Source: Vibrio diazotrophicus
GTDB lineage: Bacteria; Pseudomonadota; Gammaproteobacteria; Enterobacterales; Vibrionaceae
Length of the DNA stretch: 64,000 nucleotides
Assembly (NCBI RefSeq): GCF_038452265.1
Contig: NZ_CP151843.1
Coordinates: forward strand, 992,001-1,056,000
Direction: 5' to 3'
The translations under genes were made by a program, and so were the position numbers. Positions 56,085 to 64,000 of the stretch are shown here, piece after piece (the first letter of the stretch is position 1; each line of letters starts with the position of its first letter). The notes beneath the pieces are model-generated. The model did no database searches and was not told where the DNA came from. It worked only from the letters and a program-made list of their open reading frames with translations.

Positions 56085-57545
56085 ATGAAACAGCTAAACC
56101 GAGATACCTTTCCCGGCCCTTCTTACCCAACCAAGATCATTCAATTTGGCGAAGGTAATTTTTTACGCGCATTTTTAGACTGGCAAATTGACCAACTCAA
56201 CGAACACACGGATCTCAATGCTGGTGTTAGCATTATTCGTCCAATCGATACCGATTTTCCGCCAAGTCTCAACACTCAACAGGGTGTGTATACCACTTTG
56301 ATTCGTGGTCTGGATGAAACAGGCCAAGCGATCTCACAATCCCGTGTTATCTACTCTGTGAACGAAGAGCTGTCTGCTTACCAAGATTTTCAAACCATTC
56401 TTGAACTTGCTCGTAACCCAGACATTCAGTTTGTGTTCTCAAACACAACGGAAGCGGGGATTGCATTTGTGGAAAGCGATCAGCTTGATGATTTGCCACC
56501 AAGCAGCTACCCAGCCAAGCTGACGCGTATGCTATGGGAACGCTACAACCACTTTGAAGCCGATGAAGACAAAGGTTGGATCATTGTTCCTTGTGAACTC
56601 ATCGATTACAACGGCGAATGCTTGAAAGAGATTATCGGGCGCTACATTGAGGCTTGGGCTCTTCCTGTTGAATTTAAACATTGGGTAGAAGCCGCAAATA
56701 CATTCTGCTCAACCTTGGTAGACCGTATCGTTACTGGCTATCCAAAAGATGAAGTGAGCACGCTGGAAGCGGAGCTAGGCTACAAAGATACCTTTATGGT
56801 CAGTGCCGAGAACTTCTATCTGTTTGTTATTCAAGGCCCACAGTGGTTAAACCAAGCACTGTGTCTGGATCAGCTCAGTACAGAACACTCGCTCAACATT
56901 AAGATTGTTGATGACATCAAGCCATATAAAGAGCGTAAAGTCGCGATTCTTAACGGTGCACATACCGCGCTAGTACCAGTGGCATTCCAATCTGGTATTG
57001 ATACGGTTGGCGAAAGCATGGCTGACGAGCAGATGGCAGCTTATCTCAAAGAACTGATGTTCTCTGAGATCATCCCTACTCTTTCATTGCCAAAAGATGA
57101 ACTGCAAACTTTTGCTCAAGATGTGGAGTATCGCTTTAAGAACCCTTACATCAAGCACCTGCTGTTATCTATTTCGCTTAATGGTATGACAAAATTCAAA
57201 ACCCGAATTTTGCCGCAGTTACTCGCGTATCAACAAAAGACCGAGCATTTACCTCGTCACATGAGCTTTGCACTCGCAGCGTTAATTACCTTCTATCGCG
57301 GCGAACGTGAGGACGGAAATTACCCTCTTAATGACGACCAACCATGGCTAGATTTCTTTGCTTCCGAGTGGCCTAAGGTGTCATCAGGTGAGCAAAGCTA
57401 TGGCGCGTTAGTTGAAGCCGTGTTGGGTAACACTGCGCACTGGGGACAAGACCTCAATCAAGTGCCGGGACTGACTGAATGCGTAACCGCGTACGTCGAA
57501 CAAATTTGCCTAGTGGGCATGCGACGAGCGTTAAATCGCTGCTAA
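56085..57545 (+). CDS. uxaB: Tagaturonate reductase (altronate oxidoreductase)
   Basis: 486 residues. The NAD-binding start IIQFGEGNFLRAFLDWQ, VFSNTTEAGIAF, and KVAILNGAHTALVPVAF are characteristic of UxaB rather than UxuB. It reduces tagaturonate to altronate in galacturonate breakdown. Spaced 95 bases from uxaC, 9 from uxaA. Confidence 0.95.
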   Translation: MKQLNRDTFPGPSYPTKIIQFGEGNFLRAFLDWQIDQLNEHTDLNAGVSIIRPIDTDFPPSLNTQQGVYTTLIRGLDETGQAISQSRVIYSVNEELSAYQDFQTILELARNPDIQFVFSNTTEAGIAFVESDQLDDLPPSSYPAKLTRMLWERYNHFEADEDKGWIIVPCELIDYNGECLKEIIGRYIEAWALPVEFKHWVEAANTFCSTLVDRIVTGYPKDEVSTLEAELGYKDTFMVSAENFYLFVIQGPQWLNQALCLDQLSTEHSLNIKIVDDIKPYKERKVAILNGAHTALVPVAFQSGIDTVGESMADEQMAAYLKELMFSEIIPTLSLPKDELQTFAQDVEYRFKNPYIKHLLLSISLNGMTKFKTRILPQLLAYQQKTEHLPRHMSFALAALITFYRGEREDGNYPLNDDQPWLDFFASEWPKVSSGEQSYGALVEAVLGNTAHWGQDLNQVPGLTECVTAYVEQICLVGMRRALNRC

Positions 57546-57554
57546 GGAAATAGC

Positions 57555-59042
57555 ATGAACTCTCTTATCAAAATACATCCAGCCGACAATGTTGCCGTTG
57601 CACTAAAAGACTTAAGTGCTGGCACAACATTAGTTGTGGATGAGCAGGAAATAACGTTGCAAGAGGATATTCCTCAAGCACACAAAGTGGCGCTGCAAAC
57701 TTTTGCTCAAAATGACCAGATAATTAAATATGGTTGCCCTATCGGACATGCGTTGCAAACCATAGAGCTAGGCCACCGTGTTTATCAGGATAACATTCGC
57801 ACCAACTTGAGCGATTTAAACGAATACCAATACCAACCTGAATTCCAAAACGTACATAGCGCATTGGAAAATAAGCCAGTAAATATCTACCGTCGCTCAA
57901 ACGGTGATGTCGGAATTCGTAACGAGCTTTGGATCATCCCAACCGTTGGCTGTGTAAACGCTATGGCTAACATGATGAAAAAGCAGTTTGAGTCTGAAGT
58001 CGACATGTCAGCTATCGATGGCGTGCAAGTGTTCACTCACCAATATGGCTGCTCACAACTTGGGGACGACCACAACAACACTAAGATTCTGCTGCAGAAC
58101 TTGGTGAAACACTCTAACTCTGGCGGTGTTTTAGTGGTGGGATTAGGGTGTGAAAACAACCAAGTGAACGCGTTTAAAGATACACTCGGTGAATACGACG
58201 AACAACGTGTTCAATTTATGATCTGCCAAAAGCAAGATGATGAAGTGGAATACGGCGTTGAGCTGATGAAAAAGCTGTATGAAGTGATGTCTAAAGACCA
58301 GCGAGTTGCCGGCAACCTGAGCGAAGTTCGTTTTGGTTTAGAGTGTGGCGGATCTGATGGCTTCTCTGGCATCACTGCTAACCCTCTGCTTGGCCGTTTC
58401 TCGGATTACCTTGTCACCCATGGCGGCACCACAGTACTGACCGAAGTACCAGAGATGTTTGGTGCAGAGCATATTCTGATGAGCCGCTGCGCCGACGAGA
58501 GTGTGTTCGACGAGACGGTATCCATGATCAATAACTTCAAGCAGTATTTTATCGATCACAAACAGCCTATTTATGAAAATCCATCTCCGGGTAACAAGGC
58601 CGGTGGCATTTCAACTTTAGAAGAGAAATCTTTGGGTTGTACGCAAAAGGCTGGCTCAAGTCAGGTAATGGATGTCTTGAAATACGGTGAACGCTTGACC
58701 AAACCAGGTCTAAACCTACTGAGTGCGCCGGGTAACGATGCTATCGCGACCTCGGCTCTTGCGATGGCTGGTTGTCATATGGTGCTGTTCAGTACTGGTC
58801 GTGGTACACCTTATGGTGGCCCTGTACCTACATTGAAATTAGCCACCAATAGTGACTTAGCACGCCGCAAGCCACACTGGATTGACTTTAATGCCGGTAC
58901 GCTAGTAGAAGGCACATCAATGGATACCTTGCTTGAAGAGTTTGTCAATAAGGTCACCAGCTTCGTAAATGGTGAGCCGACGCGCAATGAAATCAATGAG
59001 TTCCGAGAAATCGCCGTATTCAAAAGCGGCGTAACGCTTTAA
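57555..59042 (+). CDS. uxaA: Altronate dehydratase
   Basis: 495 residues. An N-terminal SAF domain (~1-95) and the UxaA catalytic region with VFTHQYGCSQLGDDHNNT, VVGLGCENNQV, GLECGGSDGFSG and STGRGTPYGGPVPTLK. The cysteines in these motifs coordinate the catalytic iron. It converts altronate to 2-keto-3-deoxygluconate. No kdgK or eda gene follows, so the last steps are encoded elsewhere. Confidence 0.97.
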   Translation: MNSLIKIHPADNVAVALKDLSAGTTLVVDEQEITLQEDIPQAHKVALQTFAQNDQIIKYGCPIGHALQTIELGHRVYQDNIRTNLSDLNEYQYQPEFQNVHSALENKPVNIYRRSNGDVGIRNELWIIPTVGCVNAMANMMKKQFESEVDMSAIDGVQVFTHQYGCSQLGDDHNNTKILLQNLVKHSNSGGVLVVGLGCENNQVNAFKDTLGEYDEQRVQFMICQKQDDEVEYGVELMKKLYEVMSKDQRVAGNLSEVRFGLECGGSDGFSGITANPLLGRFSDYLVTHGGTTVLTEVPEMFGAEHILMSRCADESVFDETVSMINNFKQYFIDHKQPIYENPSPGNKAGGISTLEEKSLGCTQKAGSSQVMDVLKYGERLTKPGLNLLSAPGNDAIATSALAMAGCHMVLFSTGRGTPYGGPVPTLKLATNSDLARRKPHWIDFNAGTLVEGTSMDTLLEEFVNKVTSFVNGEPTRNEINEFREIAVFKSGVTL

Positions 59043-59054
59043 TAAGATGTGTTG

Positions 59055-59090
59055 AAAAACAAAGGCTACCTTCGGGTAGCCTTTGTTTTT
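59055..59090. terminator. Strong bidirectional terminator, UUCG loop
   Basis: A 16-bp perfect stem (aaaaacaaaggctacc / ggtagcctttgttttt) with a TTCG tetraloop. It ends uxaA from the left and the GntR gene from the right. Confidence 0.95.
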
Positions 59091-59129
59091 CAGTTCTTTT
59101 ATTGCGTTTACAGTCGAATAACGCGACTT

Positions 59130-59879
59130 CTATGACGTCGTAATCGGGCTTTCTGAGAACAAGAAACGATCATAATCATCATTGGAAGCATCAAACAGCA
59201 TAATCTTAGTATTTTCAATGTGCTGCCAAGCTGCCTGACGTGCAGCTACCGCATCTCGCTTGATTAACGCTTTTACAATTTCATCGTGATCGCTGCACCA
59301 GCTGCGAATCTTATTGTCTTCAATGTGCTCGTGAAGCTTCTTCCAATATGGGTTGTTTTCACGATGTTTCGACAACATCTCCGCAATATGTACCACGACT
59401 GAGTTTTGTGTACAGCGGGCCATCTGAATATGAAATTCAATATCCCAGTAGGAATCACGCGAGTAATCGTCTTGCTTCGCTTGTTCTTGAATCTTCATCA
59501 GAGCAACCAGATCTTGTTTGGTCGCTTGAGTCGCGGCAAATTCAGCGATATTGCTTTCAAATAACTGACGAGCCTGTAGCAGTTCAAACGGACCACAAGT
59601 GAGCATGAAACCGAAATCGCCCACCGCCTGCGCGATGTCCGGTACTACGTTGTCAACCTGCGTGTTAATTACTCGGATACCCGAGCCTTTACGCACCTCA
59701 ACGTAGCCTTCAACTTCAAGCATTATCATTGCTTCACGAATCACAGTTCTACTCACTTCCATCTGCTCAGCGATCACTCGTTCAGCAGGAAGCATATCCC
59801 CAACTTTGTAAACGCCATTAAAGATTTCCGTTTTAAAGTGATTGGCGATTTTTTGATAAAGCTTAATATTCGGTTCCAT
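59130..59879 (-). CDS. GntR/FadR-subfamily regulator of uronate use (UxuR/ExuR-like)
   Basis: 249 residues. The winged helix (~1-75) shows YKVGDMLPAERVIAEQMEVSRTVIREAMIMLEVEGYVEVRKGSG-type features (quoted in part: MEVSRTVIREAMIMLEVEG). The all-helical FCD domain (~90-235) binds the inducer through metal-coordinating His/Asp residues, for example in WDIEFHIQMARCT. It should repress the uronate genes until a uronate intermediate appears. An operator matching the one in the central uronate promoter lies 19 bases upstream of its own start, so it also controls itself. Confidence 0.94.
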   Translation of the reverse strand: MEPNIKLYQKIANHFKTEIFNGVYKVGDMLPAERVIAEQMEVSRTVIREAMIMLEVEGYVEVRKGSGIRVINTQVDNVVPDIAQAVGDFGFMLTCGPFELLQARQLFESNIAEFAATQATKQDLVALMKIQEQAKQDDYSRDSYWDIEFHIQMARCTQNSVVVHIAEMLSKHRENNPYWKKLHEHIEDNKIRSWCSDHDEIVKALIKRDAVAARQAAWQHIENTKIMLFDASNDDYDRFLFSESPITTS

Positions 59880-59897
59880 ATTAATCTCTTAAACCAC

Positions 59898-59909
59898 TTG
59901 TTATACCAA
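59898..59909. promoter_or_regulatory. Second GntR operator copy, upstream of the regulator gene
   Basis: TTGTTATACCAA, the exact reverse complement of the 12-mer in the uxaC/TRAP promoter region. It sits between the regulator start and the Tag-like gene, next to a looser inverted repeat (accatag at 59924, ctatggt at 59956). Confidence 0.65.
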
Positions 59910-60075
59910 TTTAGCGCCAGCTTACCATAGATAGTATTCCAATCGATAGTCAAAACTATGGTCTGATTTCAAAATTTTAAAAATGACTCGCAACACGTCC
60001 AATCCTTCTTTCGCGTGCCGAACGGTTATCCCTTTGCTAGTATTTATTTCTAAAACTAAACAAGAGTCTTCAAAC

Positions 60076-60762
60076 ATGACAATCGAGAAATTTTCATCCA
60101 TTTATCAACGAGCGGTCGATCGTAAAGGTGGCGAAGACCAATTAGAAAAACTGCTTAGTACGCCATTAAGTAAAACAGAACTTGCAGCAGTACCTGAAGA
60201 CCGTTGGTTATCTGCGTTCAGCATGAAAGTGTTTCAATCTGGCATCTCTTGGGATGTAGTGAGAAAGAAATGGCCAAACTTCGAAGAGCTTTTCTTCGGC
60301 TTCAAAATTGAGCCTTTGCTGATGCTATCTGACGAAGTGTGGGAAGAAAAAGCGCAAGATCCGCGCATCATCCGACATTTAATCAAAGTCATGTCGATTC
60401 CGCGCAATGCCCGTATGATTTATGAAGCTAGAGCCGAACACGGTTCTTTCAGTGAGATGGTGGCAAACTGGCCGCTAGACAACATTACCGGTCTTTGGGA
60501 GCACATGAAAAAACACGGTGACCGCTTAGGTGGCAATACAGGGCCATACACACTGCGTACGATGGGAGCCGATACTTTTATCTTGTCTACCGATGTTGAA
60601 GCGTACCTTCGTAACACCGGCATCATTGATAGCGCTAAGACAACTAAACGTGCAATGACCGCTTCCAATCAAGCATTCTGTCAATGGAGTGAAGAGTCAG
60701 GACGTAGCCTAAGCGAGATAAGTCAGATCATTGCATACAGTACAGGCGATAATCGCGTTTAG
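60076..60762 (+). CDS. DNA-3-methyladenine glycosylase I-like protein lacking catalytic residues
   Basis: 228 residues from ATG 60076 (upstream in-frame codons are not supported). The family helix-hairpin-helix core is recognisable: SMKVFQSGISWDVVRKKWPNFEELF corresponds to the LEGQQAGLSW segment of Tag (quoted in part: VFQSGISWDVVRKKW). The Tag general acid/base glutamate (E38 in E. coli) aligns with K51, and the N-terminal zinc Cys/His and YHDNEWG motif are absent. It may be an inactive or redirected relative; base-excision activity should not be assumed. Convergent with the AraC gene. Confidence 0.75.
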   Translation: MTIEKFSSIYQRAVDRKGGEDQLEKLLSTPLSKTELAAVPEDRWLSAFSMKVFQSGISWDVVRKKWPNFEELFFGFKIEPLLMLSDEVWEEKAQDPRIIRHLIKVMSIPRNARMIYEARAEHGSFSEMVANWPLDNITGLWEHMKKHGDRLGGNTGPYTLRTMGADTFILSTDVEAYLRNTGIIDSAKTTKRAMTASNQAFCQWSEESGRSLSEISQIIAYSTGDNRV

Positions 60763-60779
60763 AACTCAGCTTCCAGTGG

Positions 60780-61793
60780 TTAGCCTAAGACGAGCCATTT
60801 TTTCATGGCTCGTCTTAGGTTGCTCACATCATAAAAATTAAGGTGTTGAGCCACCTCTTTCTCACTCATGTTTTTGTTGTTGAGTAAGAAGTATGTTGTC
60901 TTAGATCTGCAATCATCGACGATACTCTGATAGCTGGTGTTATGCTGCTTTAAGTTACGTTTTAATGTTGCTGTACTGATACTCATGCTACGAGCAATGT
61001 CTTCCATACTGGGTATATTCTGAATCGAGTCGTTTACTTTGACTCGAACAATTTCAACAATACCTGTGGAGTTGGATTTTTCGTGCAATACCTTTTTCTG
61101 AGTAGCGTGGTAGATAGAACTGCATGACTGATTTAGTGGTGTTGCTAACAACATTTCAGAGATTGAGAACGCGGAATAAGGTTGATTAAACAAAGCAAGT
61201 TCACCCAACGAAGAAAAGGCCTCCCATTGCAGTTTTTCTCCACTGCCTTCAAACGTATACTGCCAGTGAGCACAAACATTTTTCCCCGCCAACCATTCGC
61301 AACTTTGACGAACAGCCTCAAATGTAGACAACATAACAAACTGTTTAAGCAGAGGATCATCTAGAAGTCCGTACGCATCGTATACCAAGTAATGCGCTTT
61401 CCCATTCTCAATGCGCCGCTGTATATCAATAAGCGGCGACCAACGATAGGTTGTCGATATAAGAAAATCGAGCGCTCGACCCAAATCCGGTGCGTGAATA
61501 AGGCCGCTTGCCCAAGGTCCGAGCGCACTGGGTAACACTTGTCGACCAAGCTTTATCGCTAACTCAGCACAACCACTGCTTAAGGTTGCATTAAAGCACA
61601 ATTGGGCATACTGCTTGGGAGAAATCTGTTTATCCAACTTCAGAAGATCGGAATGAAACAGCTTAGTTTTTCGCAACACTATGTCTGTATGTTCTCCATT
61701 GGCACACTGTAAGTCGTGTAATTGTGCAGCCCCAGAACAAGGAGAAACAAAGGGTGAGTTCAGAGTCTTCCATTTGGGAGCATCCATATCCAT
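60780..61793 (-). CDS. AraC-family transcriptional regulator
   Basis: 337 residues from ATG 61793; its ATG overlaps the stop of the preceding gene (TGATG), which fixes the start and couples translation. Residues ~1-210 form an AraC N-terminal domain of the arabinose-binding-like kind (ALGPWASGLIHAPDLGRALDFL). The C-terminal ~100 residues carry two helix-turn-helices (EDIARSMSISTATLKRNLK, and SEKEVAQHLNFYDVSNLRRAMK). The last ten codons lie inside a 15-bp inverted repeat. Confidence 0.92.
   Translation of the reverse strand: MDMDAPKWKTLNSPFVSPCSGAAQLHDLQCANGEHTDIVLRKTKLFHSDLLKLDKQISPKQYAQLCFNATLSSGCAELAIKLGRQVLPSALGPWASGLIHAPDLGRALDFLISTTYRWSPLIDIQRRIENGKAHYLVYDAYGLLDDPLLKQFVMLSTFEAVRQSCEWLAGKNVCAHWQYTFEGSGEKLQWEAFSSLGELALFNQPYSAFSISEMLLATPLNQSCSSIYHATQKKVLHEKSNSTGIVEIVRVKVNDSIQNIPSMEDIARSMSISTATLKRNLKQHNTSYQSIVDDCRSKTTYFLLNNKNMSEKEVAQHLNFYDVSNLRRAMKKWLVLG
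60784..60819. repeat. 15-bp perfect hairpin at the end of the AraC gene
   Basis: cctaagacgagccat (60784-60798) and atggctcgtcttagg (60805-60819) flank a six-base T-rich loop, all within AraC codons. It may end the convergent Tag-like transcript, though no T-run follows the stem. Confidence 0.7.
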
Positions 61794-62755
61794 CAACCCA
61801 GTGGTAATTCTTGATTTTGAGTCTTCAATTCAGCAGCACGCTCTGTCCTTTGATGAGCATTGAATAGATCACGTATGTAGCTAGAGAGATTATTGCTGTT
61901 ACAGCTTTTACAAAGCTCGCGTCGCGTCAAAGTCACACCGAATGTTATGGGTAACAGACCCGAATCAGAATAAATTTGAGCGCTGCGCAGATGTTGCATG
62001 AGCAAGCGTTCACATTTGATTGAGAAGCTATCACGGTGAGGCATGAATAAAACATAATGCTCACCGGACAAATGATAAAGCTGGGTAGATTCAGGCAAAT
62101 TGAGCATCATTAAATCGGCAAAACGTCGGCGCAGTACTTTAAGCTGAGCGGCATCCTTCACTTCACTCTCATCGAGAATAAAACCCATAATCTCACCTGA
62201 CAAAAATTCGTCCGGCTGTGAGTTCATAAATGCTTGTAATTGATCAAATCGGGGAAGAAAACTATCCATATGCAGCTTGGAACTGTTCTGAAACTGGTGT
62301 CTGCGTTGCAGTAGGTATTGTCTTAATTGGCTCTGCTCACGATACCAGCCCATCCAACCGATAGTTAAAAAGATAACCCCGATAGGAAGAGATTCAACCA
62401 AGCTATCCCAATAATACGCTGCATCGCCAAGCTCATAAAACTCGTCTAACAAATCCTGCAAACAAGATATGTACACGCCAAGAAGACCTAATGCCAAAAA
62501 CTGTGTCACTCTACCAGCCTCTCGACAAGCCAAAATGACCACCAGCCAGATGCTGATAAACAACGTCATTGAACCTTCACCGAGAATGTCGAGCCACATC
62601 CACTGTTGTGAACCCTTAATCTCACCCTGGCTAAAGTTAAAATACCATAAGCTGATAGTTGCAATAGCCCATAAATATAACCAGTGACGATGAGGAATAA
62701 GACAATAAGTAAATTGACCAATTTTCCACAGTTGTTGTTGGAACCAACGATTCAT
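61793..62755 (-). CDS. Membrane protein with degenerate GGDEF domain
   Basis: 320 residues. Four N-terminal membrane helices (~24-42, 53-77, 85-102, 118-137), a short linker, then a ~160-residue domain with GGDEF-fold spacing: FLPRFDQLQAFM stands for the usual LTGLxNRRxF, and L-S-G-E-H-Y (229-234) takes the place of the GG[DE]EF active site. The loss of the GGD/EEF residues means no diguanylate cyclase activity is expected; it may bind GTP or c-di-GMP as a sensor or partner. GGGAG site. Translationally coupled to the AraC gene and divergent from the phytase gene. Confidence 0.75.
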   Translation of the reverse strand: MNRWFQQQLWKIGQFTYCLIPHRHWLYLWAIATISLWYFNFSQGEIKGSQQWMWLDILGEGSMTLFISIWLVVILACREAGRVTQFLALGLLGVYISCLQDLLDEFYELGDAAYYWDSLVESLPIGVIFLTIGWMGWYREQSQLRQYLLQRRHQFQNSSKLHMDSFLPRFDQLQAFMNSQPDEFLSGEIMGFILDESEVKDAAQLKVLRRRFADLMMLNLPESTQLYHLSGEHYVLFMPHRDSFSIKCERLLMQHLRSAQIYSDSGLLPITFGVTLTRRELCKSCNSNNLSSYIRDLFNAHQRTERAAELKTQNQELPLG

Positions 62756-63050
62756 AGTTTCTCCCTAGTTTACCTCGTCAGTTTTACCCAGCATGTATGA
62801 CGAATTTGTGACATTAAAAGTCCAATTAGCTCACCTATTCTCTTGTTTTCAGCCCAAAATTCGTGAAATAACAAAACTCAACTGCTTTCATGCCTTGATA
62901 AAGCTTAAATTCCGTCTCAGCCAATGAGCTCACAGCCACTCAAACCAAAAGGTAACTTATTGATTTTCAATTTGATTAAAGTTTCCCGTCACAAAATCTT
63001 TATATTTCGCGCTTAACTTCGCTGACGTTCATTCATATTGAGGATTAGTA
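62756..63050. promoter_or_regulatory. Divergent promoter region of the GGDEF-like and phytase genes
   Basis: 295 bp without a coding frame. A possible phytase promoter is TTGATT near 62973 and TATATT near 63001. The AraC regulator encoded next to it could act here (inference). Confidence 0.4.
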
Positions 63051-64000
63051 ATGTCTGTTTTTAAATATTCGGTTATCGCAACAGCGCTGACACTAGCAAC
63101 CAGCAGCTATGCTGCTAACTCAACACAAACGAGTTACGAGGATATTGCTGACAGCGCAGTATGGCAGTCGAAGTCAGCTTCGCTGCTTATTGCGAGCTTA
63201 GAAGATGATGGTGTGGCCGTTTATAATGACAAAGGAATGGAAATTCAGCGTATTGATTCTGAACCCGCATTAGGGGTAGATGTTCGTTACGAGTTGCAAT
63301 CAGATTCAGGCAAAAGTATTGATATCGCTGCTATTGGCCTTCCTGATAGTGATGCTATTGCGCTTTACGCTATCGATGCTAATAGCGCACAACCTCTTAA
63401 AGAAGTCGGTCGAATTCCACTTAGCTTTAAACCGGAAGGTGTGTGTTTAATTAAGAATGTAACCACGGGCACGGTGAGCGTGATTGGTTACTCAGAAAGT
63501 GGATTAGTGGCTCAGTTTAAACTGATGTACGACGATAATCGGGTGACTAGCCTATTTAATATCGAAGGCAAAGCTTCTCCAGTCCGTGAACTGCAAATTG
63601 GTGGAGAATTAAGTGGCTGTGTATCTGATGATGTTAATGGCAAGCTATACGTTTTGGAGCAGGATCTAGGTATCTGGTCTTATGGCAACGACCCTGAAAA
63701 CGTTACAGAGCGTCAGTTGGTCAATGTTGTTGAACCGCTAGGTTCTTTAAAAGAGATCGAAAACATAGACATCATCAATCACGCTGGTGGCAAAGCTACT
63801 CTGGTTGTTGCGGATGAAGGTAATGGTTTCTTCCTCTTCGATTCACAAACTCATAAGCAGTTAGCTTCATTCAATATCGAAGGTGTTGAGGAAGCGAAGT
63901 TGGTCAGTGTAGGTAAAAACGAGCTTTGGATTGGCAACACTGAAGCCGATGAGCCTGTGTATCAATCTGTAAACTTTGATGAACTCTCAAAAATTGTAGG
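63051..64000 (+). CDS. Beta-propeller phytase, N-terminal part (continues past the window)
   Basis: An open frame from ATG 63051 (GAGGA site) to the right edge, 316 residues visible. A signal peptide ends near SSYAAN, so it is exported. Propeller blades show the family pattern ELSGCVSDDVNGKLYVLEQDLGIWSYG near residue 190-215 (quoted in part: SDDVNGKLYVLEQDLGIW) and VVADEGNGFFLFD. Beta-propeller phytases release phosphate from inositol hexakisphosphate with calcium. In marine bacteria many are dual-domain, with a less active N-terminal propeller first; the visible part may be that domain. Missing the 3' half, so the length is unknown. Confidence 0.85.
   Translation, partial: MSVFKYSVIATALTLATSSYAANSTQTSYEDIADSAVWQSKSASLLIASLEDDGVAVYNDKGMEIQRIDSEPALGVDVRYELQSDSGKSIDIAAIGLPDSDAIALYAIDANSAQPLKEVGRIPLSFKPEGVCLIKNVTTGTVSVIGYSESGLVAQFKLMYDDNRVTSLFNIEGKASPVRELQIGGELSGCVSDDVNGKLYVLEQDLGIWSYGNDPENVTERQLVNVVEPLGSLKEIENIDIINHAGGKATLVVADEGNGFFLFDSQTHKQLASFNIEGVEEAKLVSVGKNELWIGNTEADEPVYQSVNFDELSKIV

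Overview
The window reads as a Vibrio-type gammaproteobacterium (Vibrionaceae), probably a piece of the secondary chromosome. The signs are the thrS-infC-rpmI-rplT block (located on chromosome II in Vibrio cholerae), RNase II, a DeaD helicase with an RG-rich tail, a TRAP-fed uronate pathway and several c-di-GMP and chemotaxis proteins. The DNA is moderately AT-rich, with clearly AT-richer stretches at about 15.4-15.8, 18.3-21.2 and 44.1-44.4 kb. No tRNA, rRNA, CRISPR array or intact insertion sequence was seen.

Layout. 1-15.4 kb (minus strand): a tightly overlapping type I secretion operon. It encodes a 3104-residue calcium-binding repeat adhesin, its ABC transporter, membrane-fusion protein and TolC-like channel, an OmpA-family lipoprotein, and a PstS-like periplasmic protein cut by the left edge. 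15.8-26.3 kb: a sulfate-ester region with a metallo-beta-lactamase-fold alkyl sulfatase and a small exported protein, an Xre-type regulator and an EAL phosphodiesterase, a 230-bp deleted IS5/IS903-type element, then an arylsulfatase, a periplasmic HAD phosphatase and an eight-heme TPR cytochrome. 26.3-28.8 kb: an island-like segment with one large DUF4365-like (possible nuclease) gene and a pair of short direct repeats. 28.8-33.9 kb: small metabolic genes (GlxA-type regulator with isochorismatase-family hydrolase, GFA protein, tautomerase, 2-hydroxyacid dehydrogenase, ASCH protein, two GNATs).

34.0-41.9 kb: translation and RNA genes rplT, rpmI, infC (AUU start), thrS, deaD and rnb. 41.9-48.6 kb: a DUF3024-like protein, a PstS-like binding protein, a MaoC dehydratase, a DraT-like ADP-ribosyltransferase with no nitrogenase genes nearby, a chemoreceptor, a PepSY/cytochrome b561 pair behind a PmrA-box-like repeat, and a 39-residue membrane peptide. 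48.6-59.9 kb: a hexuronate module (uxuA, fructuronate reductase, TRAP transporter, uxaC, uxaB, uxaA, GntR regulator). An identical 12-bp site in the central divergent promoter and in front of the regulator ties it together. 59.9-64 kb: a Tag-like glycosylase, an AraC regulator translationally coupled to a degenerate GGDEF membrane protein, and the start of a beta-propeller phytase that runs off the right edge.

How it works together: the window combines surface attachment (adhesin secretion), scavenging of sulfate and phosphate esters (sulfatases, HAD phosphatase, phytase, PstS-like proteins) and catabolism of algal or plant uronates, consistent with life on marine plant or algal surfaces. The most unusual items are the orphan DraT-like enzyme, the sulfatase/HAD/octaheme trio, the DUF4365-like orphan and the extra periplasmic components of the adhesin operon.
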